From Picosynechococcus sp. PCC 7003 (lineage in GTDB: Bacteria > Cyanobacteriota > Cyanobacteriia > Cyanobacteriales > MRBY01): a stretch of 64,000 nt of DNA. A model generated the notes under the pieces. It ran no database searches. It saw only the letters and a program-made list of their open reading frames with translations, and was not told the DNA's origin. The DNA lies in contig NZ_CP016474.1 of assembly GCF_001693255.1 (NCBI RefSeq), forward strand, positions 2,870,661 to 2,934,660. Reading direction: 5' to 3'. Positions 46,515 to 55,549 of this stretch are shown here, piece after piece. The number at the start of each line of letters is the position of its first letter. Position 1 is the stretch's first letter. A program made the translations under genes and the position numbers.

Positions 46515-47144
46515 TTAATAGTCGCGGCCCCGATATTTACGGGTTTTGGGGGTGGGGGCTTCTGGTGGTGGTGGCGCAACGGCTGGTGTGGGCGGTTTTA
46601 GCTCAGTCGTACTTGGGGGCGTGACGGTAGGGACAACAGGGGGAGCAACGGGAAAGTCTTGACCCGCTTCTAGCTCCCGTTTAAGCTCCATAATGCAGGT
46701 GACGAGGGTGTTGTTGACGATGTTGATATTTCCCAGCACCTTGGCGACGGTTTTAAGGCCACTGACCGCTTCAATGGCAATGCTATTGAGATCAAATTGG
46801 GGCAACAGATCCGCTGCGCCATTGGTGATCGCCACTTCTCGATCGGCTGGGGTCACCTTACGGGTCTGGGCAGAAATTAAAATCACCGGAATCGGTTGCT
46901 CAAACCCTTGCATCCACTGGCAAAATTTTGCCGTATCAAAGCTCGGTAGTTGTTGCTCTAATAAAATCAAATTGGGTAGGGATTGTTGGGCCGCCGCTAA
47001 ATCCATGAGCTCTCCCCGCAGATCAACGCTAAAGGGCAAGATCGCAGACTGCAGTCCTTGGGAATGGAGGATTTTTTCCCAAATGTGCCCCTGCAACTCC
47101 GCTTGATGGAGAATCACAATTTTATCGGCAATGTTCATCAGCAT
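46515..47144 (-). CDS. Pseudo-receiver protein with Pro-rich tail
   Basis: 209 residues; M3 at 47138 is an alternative start. The first 120 residues fold like a CheY receiver (KIVILHQAELQGHIWEKIL, LPNLILLEQQLPSF, VILISAQTRKVTPADREVAITNGAADLLPQ). The phosphorylated Asp is replaced by Glu in LILLE, and the acidic pair at the N-terminus is missing, so normal phosphorylation is unlikely. A linker rich in Pro and Thr (about 160-200) ends with KTRKYRGRDY, a KYRG motif seen in short cyanobacterial modules. It may be a constitutive or binding-only regulator. Confidence 0.75.
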   Translation of the reverse strand: MLMNIADKIVILHQAELQGHIWEKILHSQGLQSAILPFSVDLRGELMDLAAAQQSLPNLILLEQQLPSFDTAKFCQWMQGFEQPIPVILISAQTRKVTPADREVAITNGAADLLPQFDLNSIAIEAVSGLKTVAKVLGNINIVNNTLVTCIMELKRELEAGQDFPVAPPVVPTVTPPSTTELKPPTPAVAPPPPEAPTPKTRKYRGRDY

Positions 47145-47443
47145 TGGTTTTTTATGAATAATCCATAGGGGTGTTCGGAGGGGCGATCACCACAGGGTAG
47201 AAACCCAAGTGATGCAACGGGCATGACTCAAAGGCCGCTTATGGCTTAGTCGGTGAAAATATCCCTGGCAAGGTACGGCTAATTAAAAAATATATTTTTG
47301 AGTCCAAAGTTCATCTTAAGGAGTATAAATTTTTTTCTTAGTGACGAAAGCTACATTTTGCGCGGCTTTAATGACGTAATACAAGATTATTACGGCAATA
47401 CACCTATGGACCCTGATGATGGGTTCTTCATTTTTATTTTGCT
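47145..47443. other. Divergent region between the pseudo-receiver and amt genes
   Basis: 299 nt without a gene. It holds the NtcA-like promoter of amt (see separate entry) and a perfect inverted repeat GTAATA-N6-TATTAC at 47376-47393. Confidence 0.5.
47341..47382 (+). promoter_or_regulatory. NtcA-like promoter of the ammonium transporter gene
   Basis: GTG-N8-TAC (47341-47354) differs from the NtcA consensus GTA-N8-TAC by one base and lies 22 nt before a -10-like TAATAC (47377-47382). That spacing is the usual one for NtcA-activated promoters. Predicted transcription start is about 47389. Confidence 0.55.
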
Positions 47444-48898
47444 ATGACATTTTTATTTGATTCGTGGTTACGGGGGCCTTTCCCTGAGCTTGGATACCCA
47501 TTTCGCCGCAAGGGCCGCTTATTGCTTTTGGCCTGTGTGTTACCACTCCTTTGGCAGGGGGTGGCGATCGCCCAGGGTAGCGTTGGAGAAATTCCGCCGG
47601 CGGTTCAGGTCACCCTAGATACCCTCTGGGTTATTTTCGCAGCGATGCTCGTGTTCTTTATGAACGCGGGGTTTGCAATGTTAGAAAGTGGCTTTTGTCG
47701 GGCGAAAAATACCGTCAACATTTTGGCGAAAAACCTGATTGTGTTTGCCCTCTCGAGCCTCGCCTTTTGGGCCGTGGGCTTTGCCCTAATGTTTGGCGAT
47801 GGCAATGCGGTCGTAGGTTGGAATGGCTTTTTCCTCACTGGGGCAGATAATAGTCCCCTTACAGGTTCGGCCTACAGTGGTATTTTTTCGTCCCTAAGCT
47901 GGGCTGGGATTCCCCTTTTTACCAAATTTTTCTTCCAATTGGCCTTTGCGGGAACGGCAGCGACCATCGTTTCCGGGGCGGTGGCTGAACGAATTAAGTT
48001 TGCTTCTTTTGTGATTTTCAGCTTGTTCTTGGTGGGATTTTCCTATGCCATCACCGGTCACTGGGTTTGGGGGGGCGGCTGGTTAGCAACCCTCGGTTTT
48101 TATGATTTTGCCGGATCAACGGTGGTGCATTCGGTAGGGGGCTGGGCTGCTTTGATGGGGGTGATCCTTTTGGGGCCGCGCCTCGAAAAATTCGCAGGCG
48201 ATCGCATCAATGCCATTCCTGGCCACAACATGAGTACCGCCACTTTAGGGGGATTAATCCTCTGGTTGGGTTGGTTTGGGTTTAATCCGGGTTCGACGAT
48301 GGCGGCGGATCCCGATGCCATTAGCCACATCATCGTCACCACAAATATGGCTGCTGCTGCCGGGGCGATCGCCGCGACCATTACCTCCTGGATTCAATTT
48401 GGTAAACCGGATCTCTCGATGATCATTAACGGTGTCCTGGCTGGGCTAGTGGGCATTACCGCCGCCTGTGCCTATGTGAATGTCCCTTCTGCCATTGTGA
48501 TCGGGGCGATCGCCGGGGTGCTAGTGGTTTTTGCGGTGCTGACCTTCGAGGGTTTACGCTTCGATGACCCCGTTGGTGCTCTCTCGGTGCATCTCGTCTG
48601 CGGGATTTGGGGCACCCTGGCCGTGGGCTTATTCAGTGTGGGTGGCGACGTTTATCCTTGGTATGCCGCCGATGCTGGCCCCAGTGCCGGATTATTGTTC
48701 GGGGGGGGCGTTGCCCAACTGCTCAGTCAATTTATCGGCATTGTCGTGGTGGGGATGTTTACCGCTGGCTTTAGCTTCGCCATCTGGTTAGTTCTCGAAC
48801 TTGGTATGGGTCTCCGGGTGAGCAAAGAAGAAGAACTAGAGGGCCTCGACATTGGTGAACATGGTATGGAAGCATACCACCGCTTCTTCCGGGAGTAA
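47444..48898 (+). CDS. amt: Ammonium transporter
   Basis: 484 residues. An N-terminal signal segment (about 25-43) precedes eleven membrane helices. Typical Amt features are [22 protein letters not shown] (about 67-88), GHWVWGGGW with the first pore His, [22 protein letters not shown] and [22 protein letters not shown] with the second His. The C-terminal [14 protein letters not shown] loop is where GlnB-type regulators bind. It brings ammonium into the cell. An NtcA-like site and -10 precede the gene, consistent with nitrogen control, and a terminator follows. Confidence 0.97.
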   Translation: MTFLFDSWLRGPFPELGYPFRRKGRLLLLACVLPLLWQGVAIAQGSVGEIPPAVQVTLDTLWVIFAAMLVFFMNAGFAMLESGFCRAKNTVNILAKNLIVFALSSLAFWAVGFALMFGDGNAVVGWNGFFLTGADNSPLTGSAYSGIFSSLSWAGIPLFTKFFFQLAFAGTAATIVSGAVAERIKFASFVIFSLFLVGFSYAITGHWVWGGGWLATLGFYDFAGSTVVHSVGGWAALMGVILLGPRLEKFAGDRINAIPGHNMSTATLGGLILWLGWFGFNPGSTMAADPDAISHIIVTTNMAAAAGAIAATITSWIQFGKPDLSMIINGVLAGLVGITAACAYVNVPSAIVIGAIAGVLVVFAVLTFEGLRFDDPVGALSVHLVCGIWGTLAVGLFSVGGDVYPWYAADAGPSAGLLFGGGVAQLLSQFIGIVVVGMFTAGFSFAIWLVLELGMGLRVSKEEELEGLDIGEHGMEAYHRFFRE

Positions 48899-48989
48899 TC
48901 TCCGCATCTCCTTTCCTTTGGGACTCACCCTCCGCCTGCGGCACCTCTCTCCAGGGAGTATGTCACGAAGCTTTTAGCATAACCAACAA

Positions 48990-49016
48990 AATCTCCTTTA
49001 GAGGGGATTTTTTTTG
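48990..49016 (+). terminator. Rho-independent terminator of amt
   Basis: AATCTCC/GGGGATT stem (one G-T pair) followed by eight T residues. Confidence 0.8.
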
Positions 49017-49018
49017 CA

Positions 49019-49044
49019 TAAAAAACACCCTAGGTTTTAGGGTG
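49019..49044 (-). terminator. Rho-independent terminator of desA
   Basis: On the minus strand, CACCCTA/TAGGGTG (49038-49044, 49026-49032) is followed by a run of T residues. Confidence 0.78.
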
Positions 49045-49102
49045 CAGAAACAAAGGCTCAGTGGGCAATGTTTTCGTGTTTTAAAAAATTGTTTTACTGA
49101 AA

Positions 49103-50146
49103 TTAGCGTTTTTGATGTTGGGCAAAGGAAATGTAATTGTGCTCAGCGTCATAGAGGTGGCATTGCTCGGTGATCGCTTTCATCAACTCCCAAGAAAATT
49201 TGGTTTCGTAGAGATATTCACCCCAATTTTCTTTGATGCTGGCGTAGGCTTTGCGGAGATTGTAGGAGGGAATGCCCGTGGAGAGGTGGTGAGGCACATG
49301 GACATTAATGTCGTGGCAAAGGACTTCGACCCACTTGGGATAGTCGCAGTGGACAGTGCCAGAAAGTTGGGCGATCGCCTCATTCCATTTGTCCCGGTAG
49401 CTAAAGGGAATTTCCGGTACGGTGTGGTGCACAAGGGTGAAGGTGCTCATCCAGAAATGGTAGCCAAGCCAGGGCATCAGCCAGAATTTCACAACGCCCC
49501 AAACGCCGAGGGTGTAGAACATCACCGGAAAGGCGATCGCCCCAGCGATAATCACGAATAAGGCGGAAAAGCGCACCTGTTCCCGTTGTTTTCCTTCAAA
49601 GGCGAACCAATTGAAGTGGAGTTTCAGTTGGTGGATGATCGAAGCAGTCCACCACAGTTTGCCGCGAATTGCTCGGTAAACGGCTTTGATAAAGGCCGGA
49701 GAGTCATCGTACAACTCAGGGGTAAAGGGTGCCCAGGCATTGTCCTCATCCATGTTGTTGGTGTAGCGGTGGTGATGGTTGTGGAGAATACGCCAGCTAT
49801 GGAACGGATAGATGAGGGGTAAAAAGGCAAGGTGACCGACTAAATTATTGACCCAATTTTTGCGGGAAAAGGAGCGGTGCCCACAATCATGGCCAATCAC
49901 AAAAAAACCCGTTAGGGCAGTTCCAGTTAAAAACCAAACGGGTAATAGTAAATACCAAGGGGCGATCGCTAAGAGGGCATAACAACCCACCACCGCCGCC
50001 ACACTTAACAGCACCCTAGACCAAGCTTTTAGCGGATTTATTTCGTAGACGGAACGGGGCAATGTATCGAGAATATCCCGTAGCCGTAGATTTGGATGCT
50101 TTTCTAAAAGAGTTGTGGCACTAGGGCGCACAGTAACTGATGTCAT
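49103..50146 (-). CDS. desA: Acyl-lipid desaturase, Delta12 (DesA) type
   Basis: 347 residues. Three histidine boxes of membrane desaturases are visible: HDCGH (86-90), HNHHH (122-126) and HVPHH (about 292-296, in CHDINVHVPHHL). Four membrane helices surround them. The sequence agrees with cyanobacterial DesA (for example TGTALTGFFVIGHDCGHRSF and the TVHCDYPKWVEVLCHDINVH stretch) rather than with DesB (omega-3) or DesC. DesA introduces the Delta12 double bond into membrane-lipid acyl chains using ferredoxin, and is important in cold. A terminator follows. Confidence 0.93.
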   Translation of the reverse strand: MTSVTVRPSATTLLEKHPNLRLRDILDTLPRSVYEINPLKAWSRVLLSVAAVVGCYALLAIAPWYLLLPVWFLTGTALTGFFVIGHDCGHRSFSRKNWVNNLVGHLAFLPLIYPFHSWRILHNHHHRYTNNMDEDNAWAPFTPELYDDSPAFIKAVYRAIRGKLWWTASIIHQLKLHFNWFAFEGKQREQVRFSALFVIIAGAIAFPVMFYTLGVWGVVKFWLMPWLGYHFWMSTFTLVHHTVPEIPFSYRDKWNEAIAQLSGTVHCDYPKWVEVLCHDINVHVPHHLSTGIPSYNLRKAYASIKENWGEYLYETKFSWELMKAITEQCHLYDAEHNYISFAQHQKR

Positions 50147-50199
50147 TGATATTGTTTGCGAAATGTAACATGGTTTCTAAAGGTTATACCACGATCACT

Positions 50200-50424
50200 A
50201 TGCAAGCGTTTTTTTTCGATTACCGGGTCTGGCTCTTGGCAAGTCTCCATTGTTTCATGGGTGTGATGGCGGCATTGGTCTCTTGGCGTAAGGGTTACAG
50301 CTTCCGGCGTTGGCTGGGTTGGGGCCTCTTGGGAGGGACACCGACCCTTCTTTTTGCCCTGGGGCGATCGCCTCATAATTCCCCCACCGATCCTGAGAAA
50401 AGTCCACCAGACCGTTCCCTTTAG
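50200..50424 (+). CDS. Small membrane protein of unknown function
   Basis: 74 residues from the ATG at 50200; a frame open from 50140 would overlap the start of desA. One hydrophobic segment (about 8-26) and a second weaker one (about 38-55, LGWGLLGGTPTLLFALG). The rest of the C-terminus is rich in Pro and Ser. It is divergent from desA. No motif is recognised, and the ribosome-binding site is poor, so the call is moderate. Confidence 0.45.
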   Translation: MQAFFFDYRVWLLASLHCFMGVMAALVSWRKGYSFRRWLGWGLLGGTPTLLFALGRSPHNSPTDPEKSPPDRSL

Positions 50425-50523
50425 CAGCTTAAAATTTTCACTTTTATTTCATATTTACAAAACATCCCCGATAAATCCTGATAAACTAAGCCATGGTTTT
50501 AAGCGAGATTTTTCCCAAGTAAT

Positions 50524-50841
50524 ATGACGGCCAGTCACCCCCCCAAACAGGAAAGACCCTGGAGTATTTGGACTGTTTTCGGCTCCACTTTTTTGACGAT
50601 TTTCATTGCAGAAATGGGGGACAAAACCCAGTTGGCCACCCTTTTAATTTCGGCCCAAGCGGCTTCTCCCTGGGTGGTCTTTTTGGGGGCCGCCCTTGCC
50701 CTCGTGAGTACGAGCTTGTTGGGCGTGATCATTGGCTACTGGCTCGCCCGGAAGTTGGCCCCCGATATTTTGGATATGTTTGTTGGCGTGCTGCTGCTCG
50801 TGATTTCTGGTCTGCTGATCGTGGATATGCTGGCAGTCTAA
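50524..50841 (+). CDS. UPF0016/GDT1-family half transporter, first half (Hmx1-like)
   Basis: 105 residues with three membrane helices and one family motif, IAEMGDKTQLATLL (E-x-G-D-K-T). UPF0016 proteins (TMEM165, GDT1, cyanobacterial Mnx) usually carry two such halves and export manganese or calcium. Here the halves are separate genes, as described for hemi-exchangers Hmx1 and Hmx2 in other cyanobacteria. The next gene is the second half, 69 nt downstream, so a heterodimer is likely. In cyanobacteria the job is manganese removal from the cytoplasm. Confidence 0.88.
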   Translation: MTASHPPKQERPWSIWTVFGSTFLTIFIAEMGDKTQLATLLISAQAASPWVVFLGAALALVSTSLLGVIIGYWLARKLAPDILDMFVGVLLLVISGLLIVDMLAV

Positions 50842-50910
50842 TGCATTTCCCTAGGCAATAATTTCTGTTTTTTTTGATTAACGTGATTCACCCATAAAAT
50901 TTCCTAGCCC

Positions 50911-51216
50911 ATGGTAGATATCGATTGGCAATTACTAAGTCTCACTTTTATTACCGTCTTTCTGGCAGAAATTGGTGACAAGAGTCAACTGGCGGCGATC
51001 GCCCTGGGGGGCAGTTCCAAATCACCCATTGCTGTATTTTTCGGCTCCGTGACGGCTTTGATTATCACCAGCCTCTTAGGTGTCATTGCCGGGGGAGCCT
51101 TTGCTGCTTTTATTCCCGCCCAGATTCTTAAGGGTTTAGCGGCCATCGGTTTTGCGACCCTCGCCGTGCGGTTACTGTGGCACCCGACCCCAGTGAATGA
51201 GAAACACGAGGATTAA
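50911..51216 (+). CDS. UPF0016/GDT1-family half transporter, second half (Hmx2-like)
   Basis: 101 residues, three membrane helices and the motif LAEIGDKSQLAAIAL (E-x-G-D-K-S). It complements the half encoded directly upstream. Neither half alone would make the two-motif exchange site, so they probably act as a heterodimer. It lies 60 nt before the Argonaute gene on the same strand, but nothing links the two functionally. Confidence 0.88.
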   Translation: MVDIDWQLLSLTFITVFLAEIGDKSQLAAIALGGSSKSPIAVFFGSVTALIITSLLGVIAGGAFAAFIPAQILKGLAAIGFATLAVRLLWHPTPVNEKHED

Positions 51217-51276
51217 ATTTCTACATAATCCATTAGAATATTTTATTAAATACAAATATGTAATTTTTGCATAATT

Positions 51277-53454
51277 ATGAATTTGACCTTATTTAATGAA
51301 ATCCTGCCTATTAATATTTCACAATTACCAAATCAATATTTTTATAAACTCTGTACAGCAGGAGATGTTGATTTAGATTCTTTAGGTCGTTCTATAAAAT
51401 ATCGCATTCAGAAATACTTTAGAGGTATTTGGGTTTGGAGCACCAATGATCAATTATTAATTTCAGATAAATTAATTGAATATCCTGAACTACAAAAATT
51501 CACTCAATATCTATGGACAGATCAAAGTAATCTTACATTTAATCAGCTAGAAGGTATTGAGATAGAGAATATACGATGTTGCACTCCTCAAGGAATTGCT
51601 GACTTTTGCTCGCAGGGATTAATTAAGAAATATGATCAACAAATCAAAAAAATTTTAGAGCAAAGTAAAACAGCACGTAGAGACTACCATATTAAACTTA
51701 TACACAAATTTGGTTCATGGGTAGTAAACAATCAGCCCTGTATATCTTTATCACTTAAACAAGAGATTGATTTTAATGGAACCCTACAAGACTATCTCAC
51801 AAAATTCCCCAACAGTAACATTATTGGACTCCATGTTTTAGATATAACAAAGCCATTTAATACGGCTCAAGAGGTCATTAAAATACTTGGAATATTAGGG
51901 GAGGGTAATCGACGACAACGATTGTTGACTTGGGTTAAAGAACCAACAATGAAAAAACTCGTTGAAGAAGCCCCTGATAGTGAATTAGTAGTCGAAATAG
52001 GGAACAAAAAAAAGAGTTATCATTACATTATAAGTGCTTTAAGAATAAGAGTTTTAAACCAAGATTATTTAAGGCTCGGAATATCCGAAAAACTACAAAT
52101 TGTTTCCGAAGAAAGACTAAAATATATTGAACCACTTTTCCGGATTCTTCAATCCGAAGGTTTTTTGGATAAAGTTTACACATCTCAGAGAAATCCAGAG
52201 CTTTTTCGTTCTTGTAGTGAAGAATGGGGTTATAATCCGCTCCTTAAATTTAAAAATAATGCTACTGTTGCTGCCGAATCAGTTCAAAGCACAGTTCAAG
52301 TTGTTCAAAAACATGGTGAATTCAGAAAAGCAGATAAATCTGAAATTAGAATTGCTATTCTAAATACACTTAAAAGTGAAAACTCTACAAAGCTTATCGA
52401 GATATTTAGAAATAATTTCAAAAGATCCTTTAATCAAAATCTAGAAGGCATTGGCAATCAACTAAAGTATAAATTAAAATTAGTAGGCCAGCCTATTGCC
52501 CTTGATTTGTCAAAAAACTCTCTCTCTTTATTAGACTCTAAAATAGGAGAGTTGTCGAAGAAGAAACCGGATATTGTTATCTGTGTTATTCCGAATTTCT
52601 TGTCTAAAGGTGAAGATGGAAGGACTCTTTATGATGATCTAAAACAAACTTTTCTAAAGTACAATCTACAATCCCAAATGTTACAAGAGAAAACATTGAC
52701 AACTTCTTTTGCGACTAAGAACATTGTTTTAGGAGTCTTGGCAAAAATAGGAAGTGTTCCTTACATATTACAAGAACCACTTACTTACACAGATTTTGTG
52801 GTAGGCCTTGATGTTTCACGCCGTCGGAAGAAAAATCTTCAAGGAACTAATAGTGTTGCTGCCATGACTCGTATTTATTCCAATCAAGGTGAATTAGTTC
52901 ACTACAGTATTAGAGATGCTACTATCGACGGTGAAATCATACCAAAAAGAATGTTGTATGATTTGTTTCCTCTTCACGAGTATCAAGGAAAGCGTGTAGT
53001 AATTCATCGAGATGGAAATTTCCCAGAAGAAGAAAGACAAGCACTAGAAGAAATCGCAGAAAAAATAGATGCCAAGTTTTATTTTGTTTCAATAATCAAA
53101 AGTGGCAATCCTAGAATATACGGTAGAACTAAAAATGAAGAAGGAATAGGAAGCTATCGCAAAGCCCCAAAAGGTTCAATTTTTTTGTTGTCTGAGACAG
53201 AAGCATTATTAATTAGCTCTGATTTTCCAGACCGTTTTCGAGCAACTCCACAACCTCTGCGAATCAAAACCTTTGGGAATTTTCCATTGCAGTCAGCAGT
53301 TCACTCCGTCTTATCTCTAACATACCTACACTATGGATCAGAAAGACCTCCACGGTTACCTGTTTCTACTTACTATGCTGATTCAATTTCAACAATGGTA
53401 TCCAAAGGCATTAAACCAAAGGATGTAGATGGAAATATACCTTTCTGGTTATAG
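51277..53454 (+). CDS. Prokaryotic Argonaute, long type, with complete catalytic tetrad
   Basis: 725 residues. The PIWI domain (about 505-725) has D512 (GLDVS), E553 (DGEIIP, the glutamate finger), D579 (IHRDG) and D702 (YYADS), a DEDD tetrad. D512-D579 and D579-D702 distances are close to those of Thermus Argonaute. The MID domain has Y452, K456, Q467 and K490, matching the guide 5'-phosphate residues by spacing, and the C-terminus ends in a hydrophobic PFWL. N, L1, PAZ-like and L2 regions fill residues 1-420. An active guide-directed nuclease is expected. The gene is AT-rich, HIP1-free and without an obvious partner gene. Confidence 0.93.
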   Translation: MNLTLFNEILPINISQLPNQYFYKLCTAGDVDLDSLGRSIKYRIQKYFRGIWVWSTNDQLLISDKLIEYPELQKFTQYLWTDQSNLTFNQLEGIEIENIRCCTPQGIADFCSQGLIKKYDQQIKKILEQSKTARRDYHIKLIHKFGSWVVNNQPCISLSLKQEIDFNGTLQDYLTKFPNSNIIGLHVLDITKPFNTAQEVIKILGILGEGNRRQRLLTWVKEPTMKKLVEEAPDSELVVEIGNKKKSYHYIISALRIRVLNQDYLRLGISEKLQIVSEERLKYIEPLFRILQSEGFLDKVYTSQRNPELFRSCSEEWGYNPLLKFKNNATVAAESVQSTVQVVQKHGEFRKADKSEIRIAILNTLKSENSTKLIEIFRNNFKRSFNQNLEGIGNQLKYKLKLVGQPIALDLSKNSLSLLDSKIGELSKKKPDIVICVIPNFLSKGEDGRTLYDDLKQTFLKYNLQSQMLQEKTLTTSFATKNIVLGVLAKIGSVPYILQEPLTYTDFVVGLDVSRRRKKNLQGTNSVAAMTRIYSNQGELVHYSIRDATIDGEIIPKRMLYDLFPLHEYQGKRVVIHRDGNFPEEERQALEEIAEKIDAKFYFVSIIKSGNPRIYGRTKNEEGIGSYRKAPKGSIFLLSETEALLISSDFPDRFRATPQPLRIKTFGNFPLQSAVHSVLSLTYLHYGSERPPRLPVSTYYADSISTMVSKGIKPKDVDGNIPFWL

Positions 53455-53540
53455 AACAAGAATATTATTTTTTGTTATTTTGCTCTTGAGATCTTTTACA
53501 CTAAAAATAGCTTCTTAGTTTTTTCATTAAATTTTTGTTT

Positions 53541-54752
53541 ATGGTCGCTACCGTTAGCCTGGACGCAATTCTCCACAAACACCGGATTCGTCCCACGATC
53601 CAAGCGCTCCAATCAGAAATTGTCCAGTGGCGTCGCCAGATCCACCAGAAACCGGAATTAGCGTTTCGGGAAAATCTGACCGCAGAATTTATTGCTCACA
53701 AGCTCACGGCATGGGGCATCCCCCACCAAACTGGCATTGCTGAAACTGGCATTGTCGCCCTCATCGAAGGTCATCAAAAGGGTAAAGTCCTGGGCATTCG
53801 CGCCGATATGGATGCCCTACCAATCCAAGAGGAAAATGAGGTGGATTACCGCTCCCAACATCCGGGAGTGATGCACGCCTGCGGTCACGATGGCCATGTG
53901 GCGATCGCCTTGGGGACAGCGAAATATCTCCAGGAAAACCGCGACAGTTTCCGGGGAGCCGTGAAAATTATTTTTCAACCTGCTGAGGAAAGTCCCGGCG
54001 GCGCAAAACCGATGATCCAGGCGGGTGTCCTCCATAACCCTGACGTAGATGCGATCATTGGCCTGCACCTGTGGAATAATCTCCCCCTCGGCACCGTGGG
54101 GGTACGGCCTGGGGCGTTAATGGCGGCGGTCGAAAGCTTTGATTTGCGTGTACAAGGCAAAGGAGGCCACGGCGCTCTACCCCACCAAACCGTCGATGCA
54201 ATCGTGGTCGCGGCGCAAATTGTCGGCGCACTGCAAACCCTTGTATCCCGGATCGTGAATCCCCTCGATGCGGCGGTGGTTACGGTGGGCGAATTTAAAG
54301 CAGGTCACGCGATGAACGTGATCGCCGACTATGCGGACCTCAAAGGCACTATCCGCTACTTCAACCCCCAACTGGAAAAAACCATTGGCGATCGCCTTGA
54401 AACCATCGTTAACGGCATTTGCCAGAGCTATGGGGCCAGCTACAAATTGGATCATGTGCATCTTTATCCACCGACGATCAACGATCCCACCATGGCCGAG
54501 TTGGTGCGTTCCGTTGCCGAAGCTACCATTGAAACGCCCCTAGGGGTCATGCCCGAATGCCAAACCATGGGTAGCGAAGATATGTCCTTTTTCCTGCGGG
54601 AAGTGCCCGGTTGTTACTTTTTTCTCGGTTCGGCGAATCCGTATTTTGATCTGGCTTATCCCCACCACCATCCCCGCTTTAACTTTGATGAAACAGCCTT
54701 AGGGATGGGGGTCGAAATGTTTGTCCGTTGTGTCGAAAAATTTTTAGCTTAA
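53541..54752 (+). CDS. M20-family amidohydrolase (IAA-amino acid hydrolase/hippurate hydrolase-like)
   Basis: 403 residues from the ATG at 53541. Metal ligands are visible in HACGHDGHVAIALG (Cys and His), in FQPAEESPGGAKPMI (Glu-Glu) and in GLHLWNNLP, with a late His in AYPHHHPRF. The enzyme hydrolyses N-acyl amino acids; the exact substrate is not given by sequence. The family includes plant auxin-conjugate hydrolases. It is followed 4 nt later by a cupin gene, so they form a unit. The spacer before it (86 nt) is AT-rich and belongs to the Argonaute side. Confidence 0.9.
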   Translation: MVATVSLDAILHKHRIRPTIQALQSEIVQWRRQIHQKPELAFRENLTAEFIAHKLTAWGIPHQTGIAETGIVALIEGHQKGKVLGIRADMDALPIQEENEVDYRSQHPGVMHACGHDGHVAIALGTAKYLQENRDSFRGAVKIIFQPAEESPGGAKPMIQAGVLHNPDVDAIIGLHLWNNLPLGTVGVRPGALMAAVESFDLRVQGKGGHGALPHQTVDAIVVAAQIVGALQTLVSRIVNPLDAAVVTVGEFKAGHAMNVIADYADLKGTIRYFNPQLEKTIGDRLETIVNGICQSYGASYKLDHVHLYPPTINDPTMAELVRSVAEATIETPLGVMPECQTMGSEDMSFFLREVPGCYFFLGSANPYFDLAYPHHHPRFNFDETALGMGVEMFVRCVEKFLA

Positions 54753-54756
54753 GCCC

Positions 54757-55407
54757 ATGCAACTCCACGCCAACCTACAAGAGCGAGTCGTCCTCGATAC
54801 CAATGCCTTACCCTGGCAAGCTTCACCCATGGCTGGGGTCGAACGGCGCATGTTAGACCGGGATGGGGCCGAAGTTGCCCGCGCCACTTCCCTCGTGCGC
54901 TATGCCCCCGATAGTTATTTTTCGGAACATACCCACGGCGGCGGCGAAGAATTTTTTGTCCTCGAAGGTACTTTTGCCGATGAACATGGGGAATATCCCC
55001 CCGGTACCTATGTGCGTAATCCCGTCGGTTCTAGCCACCGTCCCCACAGCAAAACGGGCTGCACCATTTTTGTGAAACTCTGGCAAATGGATCCGGCGGA
55101 TCAAACTTTTGTGCGGCTTAATACCAAGGAACAACCCTGGTTGCCAGGTTTGGTGAAAGGGTTATCGGTGCTGCCATTGCATAATTTCCAGGGAGAAAAT
55201 GTTGCCTTGGTGCGGTGGGAACCGGGGACTTATTTCCAAACCCATCGCCACTGGGGCGGTGAAGAAATTTTTGTCCTCGAAGGTACTTTTGAAGATGACC
55301 AGGGCAGCTACCCGGCAGGCACTTGGTTGCGGAATCCCCCCGACAGTATTCATACTCCCTTTAGTCGAGAAGGTTGCCTGATCTATGTAAAAACGGGCCA
55401 TTTGTAA
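54757..55407 (+). CDS. Double cupin protein (ChrR-like)
   Basis: 216 residues built of two similar cupin repeats. The first has EHTHGGGEEFFVLEGTF and PPGTYVRNPVGSSHRPHS (about 57-105); the second has THRHWGGEEIFVLEGTF and PAGTWLRNPPDSIHTPFS (about 160-205). Each has the His-x-His...Glu...His metal ligands. ChrR-type cupins act as anti-sigma factors or dioxygenases; there is no anti-sigma helix here, so an enzymatic or binding role is more likely. Four nt after the amidohydrolase gene. Confidence 0.87.
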   Translation: MQLHANLQERVVLDTNALPWQASPMAGVERRMLDRDGAEVARATSLVRYAPDSYFSEHTHGGGEEFFVLEGTFADEHGEYPPGTYVRNPVGSSHRPHSKTGCTIFVKLWQMDPADQTFVRLNTKEQPWLPGLVKGLSVLPLHNFQGENVALVRWEPGTYFQTHRHWGGEEIFVLEGTFEDDQGSYPAGTWLRNPPDSIHTPFSREGCLIYVKTGHL

Positions 55408-55549
55408 GACGTTCATCAAATATCAGGGGCTTTTTGCATTCCTGTGGGATCTGGCTTTGAAAATCTGTGCTAAAACCCAACATAGGTGCAGACACAATCA
55501 TTGAGTGGTACTAACCCGTAAAATCATAGGTAAATTTCCCCGGAGACGT

